From JAICXG01 sp036825615 (lineage in GTDB: Bacteria; Verrucomicrobiota; Verrucomicrobiia; Chthoniobacterales; UBA10450), in the NCBI GenBank assembly GCA_036825615.1, contig DAISXY010000008.1:128791-192790 (forward strand): a DNA stretch of 64,000 nt, given 5' to 3'. Made by a program: the position numbers and the translations under genes. How positions within the stretch are numbered: the stretch's first letter is position 1; each line of letters opens with the position of its first letter. This document shows positions 1-8,647 of this stretch, piece by piece. The notes under the pieces are model-generated. The model was not told the origin of the DNA and searched no databases. It saw only the letters and a list, made by a program, of their open reading frames with translations.

Positions 1-1504
1 CTTCGTAGCTGGCCTGGAAGTTATTGCCGTTGATTGTCACGGTGCCGCCATCGGGCAGGTTACTGAAGGTGCCGCTGATCGGGGTCGCGCTTGTGTTGCT
101 GATCAGAGTCAGGGTCAAGCCGGGTTTCAGGTTGCCCTGGGTTTGGCCGCTCAGGTTTAAGCTCGCGCCGGTGATAGTGACTCCATTGGCCACGACCAGG
201 TCGGTCCTGGCCCTGTTCTTCTTCGCCTGGAAGGTGCAGGTGTAGGTCGCATCGGAGTTAAAGGTAAGGGCGCTCTGGATAGTAAGGGTGGCCTGCTTGC
301 TGGTGCCGACGGCCGGAGCAAGGAAAGCGCCCGTGCCGCTCCCGGTCCCGATCGTGGTTACGCCCGCGATGATGCCTTTGCCGCCGAGCGTGCCTGTCTT
401 AACCGTCACCACTCCGGTGCCAGTGGCCGAACCGCTCTTGTTTGCCGCCACCAAGACGCCGCCGTTGACGGTTGTGCCTCCGCTGTAGGTGTTGGCTCCG
501 CTTAGGGTCAAGGTCCCGGTGCCGGTCTTGGTGAAGGTCGCGCTGGTGAAGCCGTCGTCCTCGATCAGGCCAGAGAAGGTGCTGGAAAGGTTGTTAGTGC
601 CTGCCTTCAACCCGGACAGACCTACAATGATCACACCGTCCCCTTCAATCGAACCAACAGAAAAGGAATTGCTATTATGCAGACTCAAATCCATCGTCCC
701 GTTGCCGAATAGCTCGACCCGCGCGGTTTCACCACGGGAACTTCCTTCGAATTGAATCAGGCCGCCGTCCCCGCCATTACTCCCGCCATTGGCGATAAGT
801 GTGGAGGTGCCGGCAAGCGTGTTGTTGAGGAAGGTCGTCACTCCACCTTGCGCTCCGCTGACGGTTGCGCCTTCATTGATGAAGGTGCCGGCGTTAGCCT
901 GGGCGTCGGAAAAGAAGGTGGTCGATCCGCCGAGACAACCATCTGCCAGTCCAGGTTTGTTGATATAGGTGCACGTTCCTGCGCCTGAATTTTCCAGAAA
1001 TTCTATGTTGCTACCGAGGTTGGTTGGCACAGAGTTGCCCGCAATCGTGAATGTGCACAGATCGCCGGCGTTGGCGTGTTTGACGAACCCAAGACCCGAA
1101 CCATTGCCATCACTGTCCACATCAAGAAAGAAATTCTGGAGCTTTGCCGAATTGTTCGTGATGCCTGAGTTGATGTTAAAGACTACCGCAGGCAGACCAA
1201 CTGTGACGGATATGGTGAATGCGTCTGCGCCTTCGGCAAAAGTTATCTTGTCAACGTCAGTGGTGGTTGAGATTGTGACTTGATCTTCACTGGACGTGGC
1301 AAAAGTCGCCGTATCACCGTCACCAGGAACGGTGTTCGGATCCCAATTCGCCGCGGTGTTCCAATCGGAACTGATTGGACTAGCAGCCCACGTCGCGCTG
1401 CCAGCCTGCACTGACATTACCGAGATCGCGGCAGACAAGCTGGAGAGCAGTAGGATTGTGGCGGTTCGATAGAGATTGCTAGAATAACGTTTAGCTTGTT
1501 TCAT
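1..1504 (-). CDS. Autotransporter-associated beta-strand (PATR) secreted protein, N-terminal part
   Basis: The minus-strand frame opens with ATG at 1504 and stays open to the left edge, so about 500 N-terminal residues are visible and the C-terminus is missing. An SD-like AGGAG lies about 6 nt upstream of the start. Residues 1 to about 33 form a signal peptide (basic KQAKR start, hydrophobic TILLLSSLSAAISV). The mature part begins with the motif SDWNTAANWDPNTVPGDGD and is rich in Gly, Thr, Ser and Asn. A typical PATR repeat (GTGTLTLSGANTYSGGTT) lies around residue 340. In this family the repeats form a beta-helix passenger that is secreted or surface-bound. A C-terminal barrel or sorting signal, if present, is outside the window. 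The stop of the hydrolase remnant lies 15 nt upstream on the same strand. Substrate and role are unknown. Confidence 0.8.
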   Translation of the reverse strand, partial: MKQAKRYSSNLYRTATILLLSSLSAAISVMSVQAGSATWAASPISSDWNTAANWDPNTVPGDGDTATFATSSEDQVTISTTTDVDKITFAEGADAFTISVTVGLPAVVFNINSGITNNSAKLQNFFLDVDSDGNGSGLGFVKHANAGDLCTFTIAGNSVPTNLGSNIEFLENSGAGTCTYINKPGLADGCLGGSTTFFSDAQANAGTFINEGATVSGAQGGVTTFLNNTLAGTSTLIANGGSNGGDGGLIQFEGSSRGETARVELFGNGTMDLSLHNSNSFSVGSIEGDGVIIVGLSGLKAGTNNLSSTFSGLIEDDGFTSATFTKTGTGTLTLSGANTYSGGTTVNGGVLVAANKSGSATGTGVVTVKTGTLGGKGIIAGVTTIGTGSGTGAFLAPAVGTSKQATLTIQSALTFNSDATYTCTFQAKKNRARTDLVVANGVTITGASLNLSGQTQGNLKPGLTLTLISNTSATPISGTFSNLPDGGTVTINGNNFQASYE

Positions 1505-1519
1505 TTGTTCTCCTTGTTG

Positions 1520-2047
1520 TTATCTAAGATGAGCATCCAGGAATGCGATGACATCGTCGCTCACGTTCTTCGGCGGATCCGATACTCCGTCCCAGCTGTC
1601 CCAGTAGGCAAACTCATGTTCTACGCTACTTGGGATAGTCAGCGTTTGGTAAGCCGTATCCGGCACTCCTGCGGTCTGGAGGGCGCAAATCATATCGACA
1701 ATCTGGTGGTAGGGCATGGTGTCGTATCGGCTGTTAATAAGATAAAGCGGCTTAAAGGTGTCCGAGTCATATGCAGTCACCCTCGCCACAGGCGAATCAG
1801 CCTTTTGTGTCGAGAGATTGCCCGTGTTGGTATAGTTCTCGACATCAAAGGTGAAGGACGGTAAGGGGTCTGGAAAAATGTTCGGGTAGTGCTCTGCTGT
1901 CCGATCCGAAAAATCGTAAGCGCCAGACAGACTGACCGCACAATCCGCTCGGTCAGCGGCGGTCCAATTTGGCCAGCCGCTCGAGCTAACTGTGTTGTGC
2001 CTCAACGGCAGTGCGCTGGCCCAGTAAGAAGGAAATTGCGGAGACAA
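1520..2047 (-). pseudogene. C-terminal fragment of an alpha/beta-hydrolase (esterase-like)
   Basis: This 175-residue frame looks like the second half of an alpha/beta-hydrolase. It contains LSGAYDFSDR, the stretch that normally follows the nucleophile strand, then an Asp in INSRYDTMPYHQ (about residue 109) and a His in SSVEHEFAYWD (about residue 142), which fit the acid and base of the triad. The nucleophile elbow (GxSxG) and everything before it are absent: upstream DNA in this frame gives no hydrolase sequence and the first Met is arbitrary. I read it as a decayed or truncated gene. A start upstream with a frameshift near 1990-2050 is possible but I could not reconstruct it. It lies just upstream of the PATR gene on the same strand. 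Confidence 0.5.
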
Positions 2048-2698
2048 TGGCTACGCAGAGGAGACCGCCTCGAGGCTTATTCTGCCGTCTTGTGTCCTTT
2101 GGACGAGGAGCGCAGGTGTAGGACTCTGCGCCAGACACCAGCTGCTCAGAAGCAGGACGGCCGATAAAACGCACACCGAAGCAGGTGTGTGTGTGTGTGC
2201 TATTCGATTTCATTGTAGGTTGGTTAGAATTGCCGCGGCTCCGGCAAGCGGGGTGGCCTTGGACCGGCCGGTTGGGGCCGGAGAAAGGAGACAACTTCGT
2301 GGCGGAGTAACGCGGCAACGCCCGGGCATGGCAGCAAAAAGAACCGCGTTGGTAAAGCTTTTTCCGGCCCGGACGGGTTATATTTTCGTCAGCTTTTGAT
2401 GACGCCGCACGAGGCAGAGAGGCGAGAAGCAATCAGGAAAGCAGGCCGCAACGGATTGCGAAGCAAACGGCCGGAGCCTTCAAAGGAGGAAGAAGAAACG
2501 AATGTGGCGCCAGCCTCCCTGCTTCCACGTGCGAGCGGCGGGCGGGTGGAGGCTTGCGTTTCCCTGCCAGGATCACGAAGCGATTGCTCGCTTGCCGGGG
2601 CGCCGCGCGGCGGCAGGGGCAGGGTGGTTTGGCTCACTTGCCAGGTGCGGGTCTCAGGGAGGCGGTTATCTTCGGCCGTGGCGGCGTGGCTGGCTGGG

Positions 2699-3055
2699 GC
2701 GTCGCTTTGGGCAAAGCGCGAACGTCTTAACCGGGTAAGGGCGTTGCTTTAGCTGATGTAAGCGTTGCTCGAGTCGACAGAGGCGTTTCTCTCGCTCGCA
2801 GGGGCGTTACAAATGGGACTGGAGAATTACAATCGGCGACTGGAGGAATTTCAAATGGCACCCAGAGAATTGCTCTGGCCGCGGCGAGCGTGGCAATTGC
2901 CGCCTGGAGATCTCCAGCCGGGCACTGTAATCCTCCAATGAAGCTCGGTAATGCTCCAGTTGGCTTGTGTAACAGTCCAAGTAGCCAGTGGAACGCTTTA
3001 GTCGCGACAGGTAGGGCTTGAGGGCGCGAATGTTTCCAAGGAACGCGGCCGCGCT
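2699..3055. repeat. Degenerate tandem array with a 21-bp period
   Basis: Cutting the sequence every 21 bp from 2741 gives units that begin GCGTTGCTTT (2741), GCGTTGCTCG (2762), GCGTTTCTCT (2783) and GCGTTACAAA (2804), then AATTACAATC, GAATTTCAAA, GAATTGCTCT and GCGTGGCAAT. After 2909 the units carry CTCCAG/CTCCAA/GTCCAA at a constant place and end in CTGTA, CGGTA, TGTGTA or AGTGGA. About 13 to 16 units keep the register without gaps, though the sequence drifts strongly. Because 21 is a multiple of 3, the minus-strand frame 2727-3107 reads as loose heptapeptides with recurrent Thr and Leu-Pro, and the same pattern continues past its stop. I cannot say whether it was ever coding. Confidence 0.6.
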
Positions 3056-3330
3056 CGGTCTGCTCGCCGGATTCCAACGCGCCTTTGTGCCTCCGCCTTC
3101 GCTTCATTCATCGGCGTCACGCTGCCGTCATTCGGACACTCAACCGCCAAAGAAAACGCCCGGCTAAGAGTGCGGCAGAAGGCACTCGCCGCCTGTAAAG
3201 CAGAATCTCTCATTTTGACGGGAAACCCGGTTCCCGCTCGAAGCGGCCGGTTCAATTCTCCCGCTCTTGCTCCGGCTGCCTCTCGTGCTTGCGCGCGTCC
3301 TTGTAATTGGAGATTCGGGGAAGGGGAGGC

Positions 3331-3380
3331 TTACGATTACGAGCACGATTACGAGCAGGAGCAGGAGGAAGAGGAGGACG
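3331..3380. repeat. GAGCAC/GATTAC hexamer-type low-complexity repeat
   Basis: Short units of GATTACGAGCAC and GAGCAGGAGCAGG follow each other just upstream of the rplS leader. The same words recur, partly in inverted orientation, between imuB and dnaE2 (26530-26660), so this is one dispersed repeat family. Translations give meaningless DYEHEHE-like strings. Confidence 0.7.
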
Positions 3381-3461
3381 GGATGCAGTGCGGCGGCGCT
3401 TTACAATTGGGCGGGGCCGCGCTAGGTATCCGGCCCCGTTTTCCACTGGAGGAACCCGTTT

Positions 3462-3800
3462 ATGAACATTCTCGATACCATTTCCAAAGACCAGGAGAAG
3501 AAGGACCTCGGCAAATTTAAGGTCGGCGACGGGGTGCGCGTCCATACCCGCGTGGTCGAGGGCGACAAGGAACGGATCCAGATTTTTGCCGGGATCGTGA
3601 TCGGGCGCAAAGGGCGGGGGATCAACGAGACCTTCACCGTGCGTCGCATTTCCTACGGCGAAGGGGTGGAACGCGTGTTCCCAGTCCATTCCCCGCGAGT
3701 CGCGAAAATCGAGGTGGAAAAGCAGGGGAAAGCGCGCCGGGCCAAGCTCAATTACCTGCGCGGTCGCAAAGGCAAGGAAGCGACCGCGGTGCGCGAATAG
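3462..3800 (+). CDS. rplS: 50S ribosomal protein L19
   Basis: The 112-residue product has normal length for bL19, a 50S protein at the subunit interface. It shows KFKVGDGVRVHTRVVEGDKE near the N-terminus, the conserved IQIFAGIVIGRKGRGINETFTVR stretch around residues 39-61 and the basic tail with NYLRGRKGKEA. The ATG start follows a strong GGAGG at 3448-3452 with 9 nt spacing. It is followed by rnhB and then yraN, an order common in many bacteria (usually with trmD upstream, which is missing here). Confidence 0.97.
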   Translation: MNILDTISKDQEKKDLGKFKVGDGVRVHTRVVEGDKERIQIFAGIVIGRKGRGINETFTVRRISYGEGVERVFPVHSPRVAKIEVEKQGKARRAKLNYLRGRKGKEATAVRE

Positions 3801-3921
3801 TTGTCATCCAAAGATTTTCGAGGATCCCGGGCCGGAGGCGGATAGGAATGCCGGGCTGCGTAATTTCCCAAAAAATAATCTGTGAAAATCTGCGTTATCT
3901 GCGGATAGAATCTTCCGCAGG

Positions 3922-4581
3922 ATGCGCTGCGGATTCCGGCATGAGAAAAAAATCCGCGCGTCGTTAGGCGCGATCCGGATCGCCGGGATCGATGAGGTTG
4001 GGCGTGGCGCGCTCGCCGGCCCGGTCGTCGCGGCGGCGGCGATTCTGCCGGAGCGATTCCGGCATCGGAAGCTAAAGGATTCGAAACAGCTCGCGCCGGA
4101 ATTGCGGGAAAAAATTTACCGCTATCTCACGAGTCACTCCGAGATCGTCTGGGCGGTAGGAGTCGTCGATTCGCTCGAGATCGATCGGATCAATATCCTG
4201 CGCGCCTCGCACGAGGCGATGCGAATCGCGGTCGCTGGGTTGACGATTTCGCCCGATCACGTCCTCATCGATGGACTGCCGGTCTTCCCGTTTCCCTTCC
4301 CGCAAACCGCGATTATCGACGGCGACTGCCTGAGCCTGAGCATCGCGGCCGCGAGCGTGATCGCGAAGGTGACCCGCGATACGCTGATGCGGGAGTTTTG
4401 CGCGCAGTTTCCGCAATACTGTTTCAGTCAGCACAAAGGCTACGGCACGGAGCTACATTTGCAGCGGCTGCATCAACATGGGCCCTGCCCGATCCATCGC
4501 CGCTCGTTCGAGCCGGTGGCCCAACCGCTCTTTGCCTTCGCGCACGTAAGGGAAAGTTTGGTCGAGGGCGCGTTCGACTAA
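3922..4581 (+). CDS. rnhB: Ribonuclease HII
   Basis: The product (219 residues) removes ribonucleotides embedded in DNA and RNA of RNA-DNA hybrids in the cytoplasm. The catalytic signature IAGIDEVGRGALAGPV (about residues 20-35) supplies the Asp-Glu pair with the GRG motif. DSKQL follows near residue 54, and DGDCLSLSIAAASVIAKV near residue 133 carries further conserved acidic and basic positions. ATG at 3922 is the first in frame; the true start could be slightly downstream, as the first 15 residues are not conserved-looking. An octamer TCGTTAGG lies inside the gene at 3961. Confidence 0.96.
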   Translation: MRCGFRHEKKIRASLGAIRIAGIDEVGRGALAGPVVAAAAILPERFRHRKLKDSKQLAPELREKIYRYLTSHSEIVWAVGVVDSLEIDRINILRASHEAMRIAVAGLTISPDHVLIDGLPVFPFPFPQTAIIDGDCLSLSIAAASVIAKVTRDTLMREFCAQFPQYCFSQHKGYGTELHLQRLHQHGPCPIHRRSFEPVAQPLFAFAHVRESLVEGAFD

Positions 4582-4587
4582 CCGGCT

Positions 4588-5262
4588 TCAGGCCTGGTCA
4601 CTCGCGCCGCGCTGAAACAGAGTCACGAAGAGCGCGAGAAACCCGACAAAGATCACAGCGCCTGGAACTGCGCAACCGATCGCGCGGACAAAGTTCGCCG
4701 CCGTAGGAACGACGAAGTGCCACGGCGCGATGTTGCCGAGATAAAAAAGCAGCGCGCCATACAAGATCGTGATGAGGCCGACAATCCACGAGGCCGCGTC
4801 CGCGGCGGGGCGATAGCTCTGCTCCCGCGGCGCGCTGATCCCGTCGGGCAGGCGATTGCGTTTCCGTCGAGCGCGCTCCATTTCCTGATAAGTCAGCCGG
4901 GTAAAAACAAGAAAGAGGAGCACTGCGACAATCCAAACCACGCCCGAGAGTGCGATAAAAGAAATCGGCGGCCGCCCCGGCGCGGGCCAGCGAAAACTCA
5001 GGATCCCGAGACTCACACCGACGAGAAAAGTCGTTGTCGTCATTCGCACCGTGCTGTAATGCCGCGCCCATTCGCTGTTTTCCGCGAAACGGCTTTGCCG
5101 GTTTGCCTGCACATCAGGCGGCCCGGCATCCTCGAGGTGCTGGAGGCGGCCGGCGAGTTGGTTCACGGTCGTGCAGAGCTTCGATAGCTGCTCCGCAAGC
5201 TCGTTGTTTTTTTCTTCCTCAGTCACGGCGCCACGCTCTAAATAGCGGAAATGATCCTCCAC
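4588..5262 (-). CDS. Membrane protein with N-terminal coiled coil, function unknown
   Basis: The 224-residue product starts at a GTG (5262). Residues about 15-50 (EEEKNNELAEQLSKLC and following) look like a short coiled coil. After a polar stretch there are four hydrophobic segments (around residues 75-95, 100-120, 160-180 and 195-218). I recognise no family. It is antiparallel to rnhB and yraN, with a 6-nt gap to the rnhB stop and about 40 nt to the yraN start, and so interrupts the rnhB-yraN cluster. Location in the inner membrane is inferred from the hydrophobic segments only. Confidence 0.7.
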   Translation of the reverse strand: MEDHFRYLERGAVTEEEKNNELAEQLSKLCTTVNQLAGRLQHLEDAGPPDVQANRQSRFAENSEWARHYSTVRMTTTTFLVGVSLGILSFRWPAPGRPPISFIALSGVVWIVAVLLFLVFTRLTYQEMERARRKRNRLPDGISAPREQSYRPAADAASWIVGLITILYGALLFYLGNIAPWHFVVPTAANFVRAIGCAVPGAVIFVGFLALFVTLFQRGASDQA

Positions 5263-5303
5263 CCCAATCGAATTCCGCGAGCTTCAAAACGCCGCCAGCC
5301 GGC

Positions 5304-5723
5304 ATGAAAATCGCGCTCCGCTTTCCCTGGTCGGGACGCCGCGCCCAGCATCTCACGCTCGGCGCGCGCGGGGAAAAGCTGGCTGCGCGCCATCTCCGCC
5401 GGCGCGGCTACAAAGTCCTTTATCGTAACTTTCGCGGCCGGCATGGGGGTGAGATTGATCTCGTCTGCCGTGATCGCGATACACTTGTCTTTGTCGAGGT
5501 GAAAACACGCACCCGGGAAGATTTTGGCCGCCCATTCGAGGCGGTGCATCGCCATCAGCAGCGCCGGATTTCACTTGGCGCGCTCGCCTGGCTGCGATTG
5601 TTAGGCAATCCCGACATCCTTTTCCGGTTCGATATTGTCGAGGTCATAATCGCGAACGACTCCGTGCCGCGGATCGAAGTAATCCGGAACGCCTTTCAAC
5701 TTCCCGAGCCCTATATTTATTAA
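5304..5723 (+). CDS. yraN: YraN family endonuclease-like protein (UPF0102)
   Basis: Starting at ATG 5304 the product has 139 residues, near the usual 115-130 for the family. It shows GARGEKLAARHLRRRGYKVL, then RNFRGRHGGEIDLVCRD and TLVFVEVKTRTRE, matching the restriction-endonuclease-like fold with acidic GEID and E-x-K residues. The open frame extends upstream to 5034, but that part is antiparallel to the membrane protein gene and has no family similarity, so I chose the internal ATG. It sits downstream of rnhB as in many genomes. The biological role of YraN is still unclear. Confidence 0.9.
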   Translation: MKIALRFPWSGRRAQHLTLGARGEKLAARHLRRRGYKVLYRNFRGRHGGEIDLVCRDRDTLVFVEVKTRTREDFGRPFEAVHRHQQRRISLGALAWLRLLGNPDILFRFDIVEVIIANDSVPRIEVIRNAFQLPEPYIY

Positions 5724-5775
5724 GGGAAGCACGCAGCCTCGAGGTCAGCTATCGCGGTCGAGTCGGTCGAAACAT

Positions 5776-5795
5776 TCGTAACCAAATTGTTACGA
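5776..5795. promoter_or_regulatory. Operator-like inverted repeat upstream of the GloVer gene
   Basis: TCGTAAC (5776-5782) and GTTACGA (5789-5795) are perfect 7-bp inverted arms with a 6-bp spacer. They lie about 40 bp before the start at 5837 in an AT-richer stretch. The position suits a regulator site or part of a promoter. No known regulator consensus is claimed. Confidence 0.4.
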
Positions 5796-5836
5796 TTTAT
5801 TTTTCCCGGGGCGCGATTCTTTGGTTAAATCTGGAC

Positions 5837-7093
5837 ATGATTACGTTGCATTTCGGGATTTTGCCCACGCGGCGCCCAAGTCGGCGCCTTTTTTTTGCTG
5901 TTGCAGGCGCGGCTGTCGCCATTCTGACGCTCTGGCTGTTGCCGGGTTCGGCCAAGGCGAGTACGACGGAAGTGATCTACAGTTTTGGTGGAGGCGCCGA
6001 TGGTGAATATCTCGACACCGATGTAGAGATCGATGCTTCGGGTAATCTCTACGGCACCTCGGTCCTGGGCGGTCAGTTTGGCGGCGGGACCGTCTGGCAG
6101 CTATCTCCGGTGGGCGATAGCTGGGTCCATACCGTGCTTTACAGTTTCACCGGGAGCGCGGATGGAGGTGAGCCCTATAAAGGTGTGACTGTCGACTCAG
6201 CCGGCAATCTTTATGGCACGGCGGTGACCGGCGGCTCGGGAAGCTGTGAGGGTGGTTGCGGCGTAGTTTACAAGCTCACTAACTCTGGTGGCACCTGGAC
6301 ACAAACTGTGATCCACGCCTTCACCGGCGCTGACGGTTCCGGTCCTGGGTCGAGAGTAGCTCTGGATGATAGCGGCAACCTCTATGGCATGACTCCCACC
6401 GGCGGTAAGTACGGCCTGGGAACGGTTTATCGCTTGCATCCGCAGACGGACGGCAGCTGGCGGTTCCAGGTTCTCCACAATTTCAGCGGCGGAATTGACG
6501 GCTCATCGGGCTCGGCCGGCAGGATGGTGTTCCGGGACGGGATCCTTTATGGCGCGGCAACGACCGGCGGCCTAGGCAATGGGACTGTCTTCCAGCTAAC
6601 TCAGAATGAAAACGGCCAATGGCGTCTCCGCACGATCTATGCGTTCCGTGGGCAGCCCGACGGCAGCTTTCCCTACGGCGCGTTGCTTTTCGATGGTCTG
6701 GGAAATATCTACGGCACGACTTACTACGGCGGCACGAATGGTCTCGGCTGTGTCTATGAGCTGACGCCGCGTAGCAGTGGCGGTTACAGGGAGCGCGTGC
6801 TTTACAGTTTCGCTGCGGGTCAGGATGGGAATAGCTCGATTAGTAACGTGGTTTCTGATTCTGCTGGAAATCTCTACGGCACCACGAGCGAGGGAGGCTT
6901 GGGTAGCGGCACGATCTTCGCCTTGAACCGTGCCGGCGGATGGAGCGAAACCATCGCTCATTTGTTCGGCGGTTCGCCGGATGGCGCGTTTCCCTATGCC
7001 GGGATGGTCGCCGGCGGGAGTAATGTTTTCTATGGTGCGACCGTGCACGGCGGGATGAATGGCGAGGGCGCCATCTACCGCTTCCTGCCATAG
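5837..7093 (+). CDS. Secreted GloVer tandem-repeat protein
   Basis: The 418-residue product has an N-terminal signal-like hydrophobic segment (about residues 20-40, ending near AKAS). Seven repeats of roughly 50-60 residues follow. Each carries a GNLYGT-like core followed by GG: SGNLYGTSVLGG, AGNLYGTAVTGG, SGNLYGMTPTGG, DGILYGAATTGG, LGNIYGTTYYGG, AGNLYGTTSEGG and SNVFYGATVHGG. Between cores there are LYSF or IYAF strands followed by DG. This is the choice-of-anchor tandem-repeat GloVer type known from Verrucomicrobia and Gloeobacter, probably a beta-propeller-like extracellular protein. No catalytic residues are evident. It stands alone, with a possible operator palindrome upstream. Confidence 0.85.
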   Translation: MITLHFGILPTRRPSRRLFFAVAGAAVAILTLWLLPGSAKASTTEVIYSFGGGADGEYLDTDVEIDASGNLYGTSVLGGQFGGGTVWQLSPVGDSWVHTVLYSFTGSADGGEPYKGVTVDSAGNLYGTAVTGGSGSCEGGCGVVYKLTNSGGTWTQTVIHAFTGADGSGPGSRVALDDSGNLYGMTPTGGKYGLGTVYRLHPQTDGSWRFQVLHNFSGGIDGSSGSAGRMVFRDGILYGAATTGGLGNGTVFQLTQNENGQWRLRTIYAFRGQPDGSFPYGALLFDGLGNIYGTTYYGGTNGLGCVYELTPRSSGGYRERVLYSFAAGQDGNSSISNVVSDSAGNLYGTTSEGGLGSGTIFALNRAGGWSETIAHLFGGSPDGAFPYAGMVAGGSNVFYGATVHGGMNGEGAIYRFLP

Positions 7094-7249
7094 GTGTCCG
7101 CGAGCTCTGCGACCGCACATTCCTCGGGCCAGTCATTGAGCAGGATCAGCGGCGGTGCAGTGTAACTCACGACTGATCAGCGCGAGCAGAATCATCGCGC
7201 GTTACCGAATTCTGCTTGAGCAAGGCGGCGTCTCGCGCTCCTATCGGCT

Positions 7250-8365
7250 ATGGCGCGCGTCCGGCTGACGAACTGGTGCTTCAGCCCGCTCGATATCCTT
7301 TTGGTTGCGGTCCCGTTCGCGATCGCTCTCCGGTATGTCCCGGGCTGGGAAAACGGCACCTTGCTCTTTGTCGCCGCCGGCCTCGCGATCGTGCCCCTCG
7401 CCGGCTGGATGGGCCGTGCCACCGAACAACTGGCGGCGCGCGCCGGCGCCGGTGTCGGTGGCTTTCTGAACGCGACCTTTGGAAACGCCGCGGAATTGAT
7501 CATCGCGCTCCTCGCCTTGAGCAAAGGGCTCACCCATGTAGTCAAGGCCTCCGTAACCGGATCGATTATCGGCAACCTTCTGCTCGTACTCGGCGCCTCC
7601 ATCTTTGCCGGCGGCTTGCGCTATCCACGCCAGACTTTTAATCAGACCGGTGCCCGGGTCTCGGCGACTTCGTTAGGCTTGGCCGCGATCGCCCTTCTTA
7701 TCCCAACCGTCTTTCATCGCGCCGCTGCGAGCCGGCCGGGCGGCTGGTCGATCGAAGCCGAGCAGCGGCTTTCCCTCGCGATCGTGATCGTTCTCTTTCT
7801 CACTTATTTCGTGTCTCTTTTCTTTCATCTCGTGACGCATCGCGATCTCTTCTCGGGAACACCGGATTCCAACGCGACCGAGGAAGCGCATTGGCCGCTC
7901 TGGCAATCCGTCACCGCGCTCCTCGTCGCGACGGCACTGGTTGCATTACTGAGCGAGTTTCTCGTCAGCTCGATCGAAGCCGCCCGCCACACGCTTGGCC
8001 TTACCCAAACCTTTGTCGGCGTAATCGTGATCGCGCTCGTCGGCAATGCGGCCGAGCATTCGACCGCGGTTTGGGCGGCGTGGAAAAATAAGATGGACCT
8101 GAGCCTTGGGATCGCGAGTGGCTCGAGCCTGCAGATGGCGCTTTTCGTGGCCCCGGTCCTTGTCTTCAGCTCCTACGCCTTTGGCGCACCGATGACGCTC
8201 GAGTTTTCGTTGCCGGAAATTGTTGCGATCGTGCTTGCCGTCTGGATTGTCGGGCAGATCAGCGGCGATGGCGAGAGTAACTGGCTCGAGGGCGTCCAGT
8301 TACTCTCTGTCTATGTTATCATTGGAATTCTTTTTTATTTCCTCCCGGCGCTGCCGCCGGGCTAA
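7250..8365 (+). CDS. Calcium/proton (cation) antiporter, CaCA family
   Basis: The 371-residue product is a polytopic inner-membrane protein with about 11 hydrophobic segments. The two inverted alpha-repeats of the CAX/ChaA branch are clear: GNAAELIIALLALSKG near residue 76, followed by VTGSIIGNLLLVLG, and GNAAEHSTAVWAAWKN near residue 264, followed by GIASGSSLQMALFVAP. The acidic residues in GNAAE bind the cation. It would export Ca2+ (or Na+/K+) against protons. ATG at 7250 precedes a basic stretch and the first membrane helix. No partner gene is adjacent. Confidence 0.92.
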   Translation: MARVRLTNWCFSPLDILLVAVPFAIALRYVPGWENGTLLFVAAGLAIVPLAGWMGRATEQLAARAGAGVGGFLNATFGNAAELIIALLALSKGLTHVVKASVTGSIIGNLLLVLGASIFAGGLRYPRQTFNQTGARVSATSLGLAAIALLIPTVFHRAAASRPGGWSIEAEQRLSLAIVIVLFLTYFVSLFFHLVTHRDLFSGTPDSNATEEAHWPLWQSVTALLVATALVALLSEFLVSSIEAARHTLGLTQTFVGVIVIALVGNAAEHSTAVWAAWKNKMDLSLGIASGSSLQMALFVAPVLVFSSYAFGAPMTLEFSLPEIVAIVLAVWIVGQISGDGESNWLEGVQLLSVYVIIGILFYFLPALPPG

Positions 8366-8404
8366 GTCACGACCAGTCGGAGGTCACGGTGCGTTCTAGT
8401 CAAG

Positions 8405-8563
8405 ATGGAGGACTCAAAGAAAAAGAAAGAGCCGGCTCATCCCACGAAGAGCACGACGAGCGAACCGCAGGAAGAATTCATCGAACAGAAGGCGCGGCCA
8501 TCGCACCCCGAGCAACGCGAGGCCGCTCGCGCCCGGTCGAAAGTCACGGCTAAACCAGAGTGA
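8405..8563 (+). CDS. Small highly charged protein (52 residues), hypothetical
   Basis: ATG at 8405 opens a 52-codon frame ending with TGA at 8561-8563. The product is very rich in Lys, Glu, Pro and Ser (begins MEDSKKKKEPAHPTKSTTSE, later EQREAARARSKVTAKPE), so it would be disordered. I see no strong ribosome binding site. It lies 40 nt after the antiporter on the same strand. Codon use is sensible, but the evidence is composition and position only. Confidence 0.35.
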   Translation: MEDSKKKKEPAHPTKSTTSEPQEEFIEQKARPSHPEQREAARARSKVTAKPE

Positions 8564-8647
8564 AATCCCGAACTCCGGCCATCCCGAGGAGAGCCAAAGA
8601 TCGAGTGGGATATAGCTGAAGACAGAGCGGGGCAGAACAGGCTATAA

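Larger units (their letters stand above)
2048..3461. other. 1.4-kb stretch without a convincing gene
   Basis: Several short overlapping frames occur on both strands but none has family-like composition, a good ribosome binding site or a consistent neighbour. The region holds a short CA/GT dinucleotide run near 2190, a 21-bp-period array (2699-3055), a GAGCAC/GATTAC hexamer repeat (3331-3380) and, at its right end, the leader of rplS with GGAGG at 3448-3452. Confidence 0.6.

Noticed and set aside
2699..3055. The periodic array as a CRISPR
   Set aside because: Period is 21 bp with no identical repeats and no spacer/repeat alternation, and no cas genes are present.
2727..3107. A 126-residue minus-strand protein over the 21-bp array
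   Set aside because: The heptad pattern continues beyond its stop codon and the start has no binding site, so I list the repeat and not a gene.
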